Source: Bordetella parapertussis (GTDB taxonomy: Bacteria; Pseudomonadota; Gammaproteobacteria; Burkholderiales; Burkholderiaceae_C). Taken from it: a stretch of 24,741 bases of DNA. The stretch is taken from NCBI GenBank assembly GCA_945878355.1, contig CAMCTC010000071.1:1-24741 (forward strand). The letters are read 5' to 3'. Of this stretch, positions 22,174 to 24,741 are shown piece by piece; the stretch's first letter is position 1; every line of letters begins with the position of its first letter. The notes under the pieces were generated by a model. It ran no database searches, was not told where the DNA came from, and saw only the letters and a list, made by a program, of their open reading frames with translations. Position numbers and translations under genes: made by a program.

Positions 22174-22896
22174 ATGGCCACTTTCGTCATCGCACACGGG
22201 GCTTGGTCTGCAGGCTGGTTCTGGAAAAAGATGCATCCGCTGCTGACACAGCGCGGCCACCGGCTGTTCACGCCGACCTATACCGGGATCGGTGAACGGT
22301 CCCATTTGGCGCACCGAGGCATCAACCTAGCCTCGCACATTGATGACCTGCTGAAAGTCCTCGAATACGAAGACCTCAGCAACATCGTGCTGGTTGGTCA
22401 CAGCTATGGCGGCATGATCGCCACCGGCGTCGGCGACCGAGCCCCGGAGCGGATTGCGCAAGTCATCTACCTCGACGCGTTTGTTCCACGCGACGGTGAG
22501 TCGGTTTTCTCGTTGATGGCCGAGAGCACACGACAGAACTTTGCAGCCGCAGCCGATCGCGACGGCGACGGCTGGCGCCTGCCTGCCAACCCGATGCCGC
22601 CCGATGTCAGCCCCGCAGACGTTGCCTGGGCGATGCCGCGCCGCGTGACCCAGCCGATCGAGACCTTCAGACAGCCAATCAGCTTGGGCGGCAAGATCGA
22701 CCAGCTGCCGCGCAGCTACATCTATTGCACGAAATCCGGCCCTGGTGATGTGTTCAGGCAGTTCGCCGACCGGGTGCGAACCGATCCGAGCTGGCGCTAC
22801 TTCGAGATGACAGCCAGCCACAACCCGCAGGTGACGATGCCAGAGGCGCTTGCCGACCTGCTGTGCGAGATTGCCAAGCCGCAGGCCGCAGGCTGA
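22174..22896 (+). CDS. Alpha/beta-fold hydrolase (esterase, methylesterase/PytH-like)
   Basis: 240-residue cytoplasmic serine hydrolase. Oxyanion motif FVIAHGAWSAGWFW (HGAW at 8-11), nucleophile elbow LVGHSYGGM with S77, and catalytic His H216 in TASHNPQVTMPEALADLL (parts). The acid is probably one of the Asp/Glu near YLDAFVPRDGES (101-110) or in the late domain. The HGAW start and the SHNPQ/MPEALA end group it with plant methylesterase-like and pyrethroid hydrolase-like bacterial enzymes; the natural ester is unknown. AAAGG (22161-22165) precedes ATG 22174 at 8 nt, so I prefer it over the TTG at 22168. It is convergent with the cyclase remnant; GCCGC/GCGGC arms at 22899-22921 could form a weak hairpin between them. 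Confidence 0.87.
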   Translation: MATFVIAHGAWSAGWFWKKMHPLLTQRGHRLFTPTYTGIGERSHLAHRGINLASHIDDLLKVLEYEDLSNIVLVGHSYGGMIATGVGDRAPERIAQVIYLDAFVPRDGESVFSLMAESTRQNFAAAADRDGDGWRLPANPMPPDVSPADVAWAMPRRVTQPIETFRQPISLGGKIDQLPRSYIYCTKSGPGDVFRQFADRVRTDPSWRYFEMTASHNPQVTMPEALADLLCEIAKPQAAG

Positions 22897-22929
22897 GCGC
22901 CGCAGTGGCATGGCCCGCGGCAGCGGTCT

Positions 22930-23691
22930 TCAGTGACCGCCGTGCCCCATGATCCTGGCCGCAGCCGCAGTGAGTTGTTCAGCCAGACGCATTCTTTCTT
23001 GCGCGTCGAGCAAGGCCGGGTCGAGATCGATTGACACGCCCGCAGGGTGCTTGAATTGCACCGAAGGGCTGGCCTCGGAAGTCTTGCGCTGCAACACCGC
23101 AAAAGTCTTCACATCCGTGGCCATGCCTTTCATGCGGACATGGGGACGCTCCTCCACCTCGACCATGTCCTGCACCAGGCAATAGGTTTCATAGCTGATC
23201 AGGATTCCACCCGGGTCGGCACTTGACTCCAAGCGCTGCGCGAGATTGACCTCGCCGCCGATGATGGTGTAGCTCAGCCGCTGCTCGCTGCCGAAGTTGC
23301 CGACATTGCAGTAACCGGTGTTGACGCCGATCCGGATGATGAAGGGCTGGTCGAAGCCCCTGGCCTTCCAGCGCACATTGAGCACCTTCATTTGTTCCTG
23401 CATCTGCAGCGCCATCTCGACACAGGCCCTGGCATCTTCGCGCTCGCCCTTGGAATCGGGGTCGCCAAAGAACACCATCATCGCGTCACCCATGTACTTG
23501 TCGATGGTCGCGCCCAACGCCAGCGCAATCTGAGTCATCTCCGAAAAATATTCGTTCAAATACTGCGTCAAGGCCTCTGGCTGCAGCGACTCGGAGGTCG
23601 ATGTAAAGTCCTTGATATCGCTGAAGAATACCGTGAGCTTCTTGCGCTTGGTTGCTACACGGGTATCGTATTTGCCCGCGAACAAGGCCTC
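22930..23691 (-). pseudogene. Class III adenylate cyclase catalytic domain, N-terminus cut off by the IS
   Basis: The remaining 254 or so codons hold a complete class III cyclase domain. Numbering from TTG 23685: metal Asp D23 (VFFSDIKDFT) and D67 (DKYMGDAMMVFFG), adenine-selecting K63 and T140, transition-state N147 and R151 (GGEVNLAQRLE). These indicate ATP as substrate and a catalytically intact domain. The first codons, EALFAGKYDTRVATKRKKLTVFF (parts), match the linker that normally follows a sensory or receiver module, so an N-terminal part is missing. Upstream in frame the terminal inverted repeat of the IS supplies TAA (23698-23700), and there is no ATG with a ribosome-binding site. 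The rest of the gene should lie beyond the right edge. Confidence 0.85.
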
Positions 23692-23716
23692 ACCTGATTA
23701 GAAACCTGCCTCAGCC
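23692..23716 (+). repeat. Left terminal inverted repeat of the IS
   Basis: 25 bp beginning ACCTGATTAGAAA, matching the inverted right end with two mismatches (CC against TG at positions 14-15). It also places an in-frame stop before the truncated cyclase. Confidence 0.9.
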
Positions 23717-23766
23717 AGGCTCACTCTGTGAGCTAGTGGGCCTGTAAGCTGGAGTTCTCTCACTGA

Positions 23767-23778
23767 GGAGTGCACTCC
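23767..23778 (+). promoter_or_regulatory. Palindrome covering the transposase ribosome-binding site
   Basis: GGAGTGCACTCC is a perfect 12-bp palindrome directly before the transposase ATG (23779) and contains the GGAG of the Shine-Dalgarno GAGGAG (23765-23770). A second stem GCTCAC-TCT-GTGAGC lies upstream at 23719-23733. Either could lower translation of transposase; this is inference. Confidence 0.45.
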
Positions 23779-24735
23779 ATGGCCTTCAACCAAATCCAGT
23801 TCCAGCACGGCATGTCCATTCCAGAATTCCTTCAATGCTTCGGCACCGAGGCGCAGTGCGCCGAGGCGGTCAAGCAATCGCGATGGCCGGATGGATTCCG
23901 TTGTCCGCGTTGCGACAGCGCCGATCACTGCGTGCTCGGCGAGGATGCACGCAGGTTGTTTCAGTGCGACGGCTGTAGACACCAGGCCTCGCTGACCGCG
24001 GGCAGTCTGATGGAGCACACCAAACTGCCGCTGACGACCTGGTTCCTTGCCGTCTACCTGATCAGCCAGGCCAAGACCGGCCTGTCGGCGCTGGCGCTCA
24101 AGCGCCACTTGGGTGTCAGCTACCCCACGGCGTGGCTGCTGCACCAAAAGATCAACCGCGCCATGGCCAAGCAGGACAGCACTCATCGCCTGGACGGCAC
24201 GGTTCAACTTGACGACGCCTACCTCGGTGGCGAACGCGCCGGCGGCAAGCCAGGACGCGGCTCCGAGAACAAGGTGCCGTTCGTGGCGGCAGTTTCGCTC
24301 AACGAGGCAGGGCATCCGATGCACATCAAGCTCAACCTGGTCAGTGGTTTCACCTCGACGGCCATTGGCAATTGGGCCAAAGCCAGTCTGGAGCCGGGTA
24401 CCTTGGTCGTCAGCGATGGGTTGGGCTGCTTCGCGGCGGTGGCCGACGCTGGATGTAGCCACATGCCGCTTGTCGTCGGTGCTCTCAAGCCCCGCGATCT
24501 GCCTCAGTTCAAGTGGGTCAACACAGTGCTCGGCAACTTGAAGACCACGCTGGCCGGTGCTTTTCATTCGTTGAAGTACAACAAGTACGCAAACCATTAC
24601 CTGGCTGCCTTCGCCTACCGGTTCAACCGCCGATTCGACCTGCGAACGCTCATAGCGCGACTCATCGTCGACGTCTCGCGATGCGGGCCGATCCCGGAAA
24701 AGCTCGTCAGAGCGCAGGCTGAGGCACATTTCTAA
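23779..24735 (+). CDS. IS1595-family transposase
   Basis: 318-residue transposase. The N-terminal zinc ribbon is CPRC (about 44-47) with CDGC about 20 residues later, followed by SLMEHTKLPLTTWFLAVYLI (parts), an IS1595-type helix region, then the catalytic domain: first Asp in TVQLDDAYLGGER, second Asp in VVSDGLGCF, and WVNTVLGNLKTTLAGAFHS (parts), where Asn takes the place of the third acidic residue as in DDNK members of the family. It ends with a conserved AYRFNRRF segment. The start at ATG 23779 has GAGGAG 8 nt upstream. The frame is uninterrupted, so the element may be active. Confidence 0.93.
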   Translation: MAFNQIQFQHGMSIPEFLQCFGTEAQCAEAVKQSRWPDGFRCPRCDSADHCVLGEDARRLFQCDGCRHQASLTAGSLMEHTKLPLTTWFLAVYLISQAKTGLSALALKRHLGVSYPTAWLLHQKINRAMAKQDSTHRLDGTVQLDDAYLGGERAGGKPGRGSENKVPFVAAVSLNEAGHPMHIKLNLVSGFTSTAIGNWAKASLEPGTLVVSDGLGCFAAVADAGCSHMPLVVGALKPRDLPQFKWVNTVLGNLKTTLAGAFHSLKYNKYANHYLAAFAYRFNRRFDLRTLIARLIVDVSRCGPIPEKLVRAQAEAHF

Positions 24736-24741
24736 TCAGGT
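24717..24741 (-). repeat. Right terminal inverted repeat of the IS
   Basis: 25 bp that read ACCTGATTAGAAA at their outer end on the minus strand. The transposase stop TAA (24733-24735) lies within it. The window ends on its last base. Confidence 0.9.

Larger units (their letters stand above)
23692..24741 (+). mobile_element. IS1595-family insertion sequence, 1050 bp
   Basis: The ends are imperfect inverted repeats of 25 bp: 23692-23716 and, inverted, 24717-24741, identical at 23 positions (13 matching from ACCTGATTAGAAA, two mismatches, then TGCCTCAGCC). A single transposase gene fills the element, its stop lying inside the right repeat. The insertion interrupts a cyclase gene. The 8 bp just outside the left end are AAGGCCTC; an 8-bp duplicate is expected after the right end for this family but is beyond the window, which stops exactly at the repeat. 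Confidence 0.88.

Noticed and set aside
22899..22921. Hairpin between the hydrolase and cyclase genes as a terminator
   Set aside because: Only a 5-bp stem with a long loop and no T run; too weak to list separately.
1..24741. CRISPR arrays, tRNA, rRNA, phage or integrative-element boundaries other than the IS
   Set aside because: No spaced repeats, tRNA-like cloverleaf, rRNA signature, integrase or phage genes seen on either strand.

Overview
The window is GC-rich, densely coding DNA with no rRNA, tRNA or CRISPR. The gene families (BaeSR-like two-component pair, MarR/NodT/EmrA/EmrB efflux operon, tandem YHYH lipoproteins, thyA-folA) and the codon use suggest a chromosomal segment of a betaproteobacterium, probably Burkholderiales. 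This is inference from family resemblance, not a measured placement. The left edge cuts a gene. The right edge coincides with the end of an insertion sequence, as at an assembly break on a repeat.

Layout. 2-1162: M20 metallopeptidase/deacylase, 5' end outside the window. 1165-3284 (-): BaeR/BaeS-like envelope-stress two-component pair, divergent from an outer-membrane beta-barrel gene (3588-4199). Their shared 303-bp spacer holds two clean inverted repeats. 4498-12140 (+) is an envelope block: a cytoplasmic-looking EF-hand protein, two tandem YHYH-domain lipoproteins, a HupE/UreJ-type membrane protein with its own EF-hand loop, a large FtsX-type ABC permease with no ATPase beside it, and an AttH/CrtC-type lipocalin-like exported protein. 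12175-13032 (-): a membrane GGDEF protein with a ruined active site and an intact I-site motif. 13149-18033 (-): a MarR, NodT, EmrA, EmrB multidrug efflux operon whose promoter and operator can be read. 18148-19959 (+): a divergent MsbA-type ABC exporter. 20012-21937 (+): ccdA, ccdB, thyA and folA, where ccdB runs in frame into thyA. 21961-22896 (+): a truncated DUF4337-like protein and an alpha/beta hydrolase. 22930-23691 (-): the catalytic end of a class III adenylate cyclase. 23692-24741: an IS1595-family element that has cut off the cyclase's N-terminal part.

Points most worth attention: (1) the apparent CcdB-ThyA fusion is best explained by loss of one T in a short T run, which replaces the toxin's C-terminus; (2) the YHYH/YHYH/HupE block with repeated calcium-type loops looks like an undescribed envelope metal-handling module; (3) the AttH-type permease/lipocalin pair has lost or lacks its ATPase, and HupE carries an unusual C-terminal tail at that junction; (4) the GGDEF protein looks like a c-di-GMP receptor rather than a synthase; (5) the marR promoter appears to give a leaderless mRNA with an operator in its spacer.
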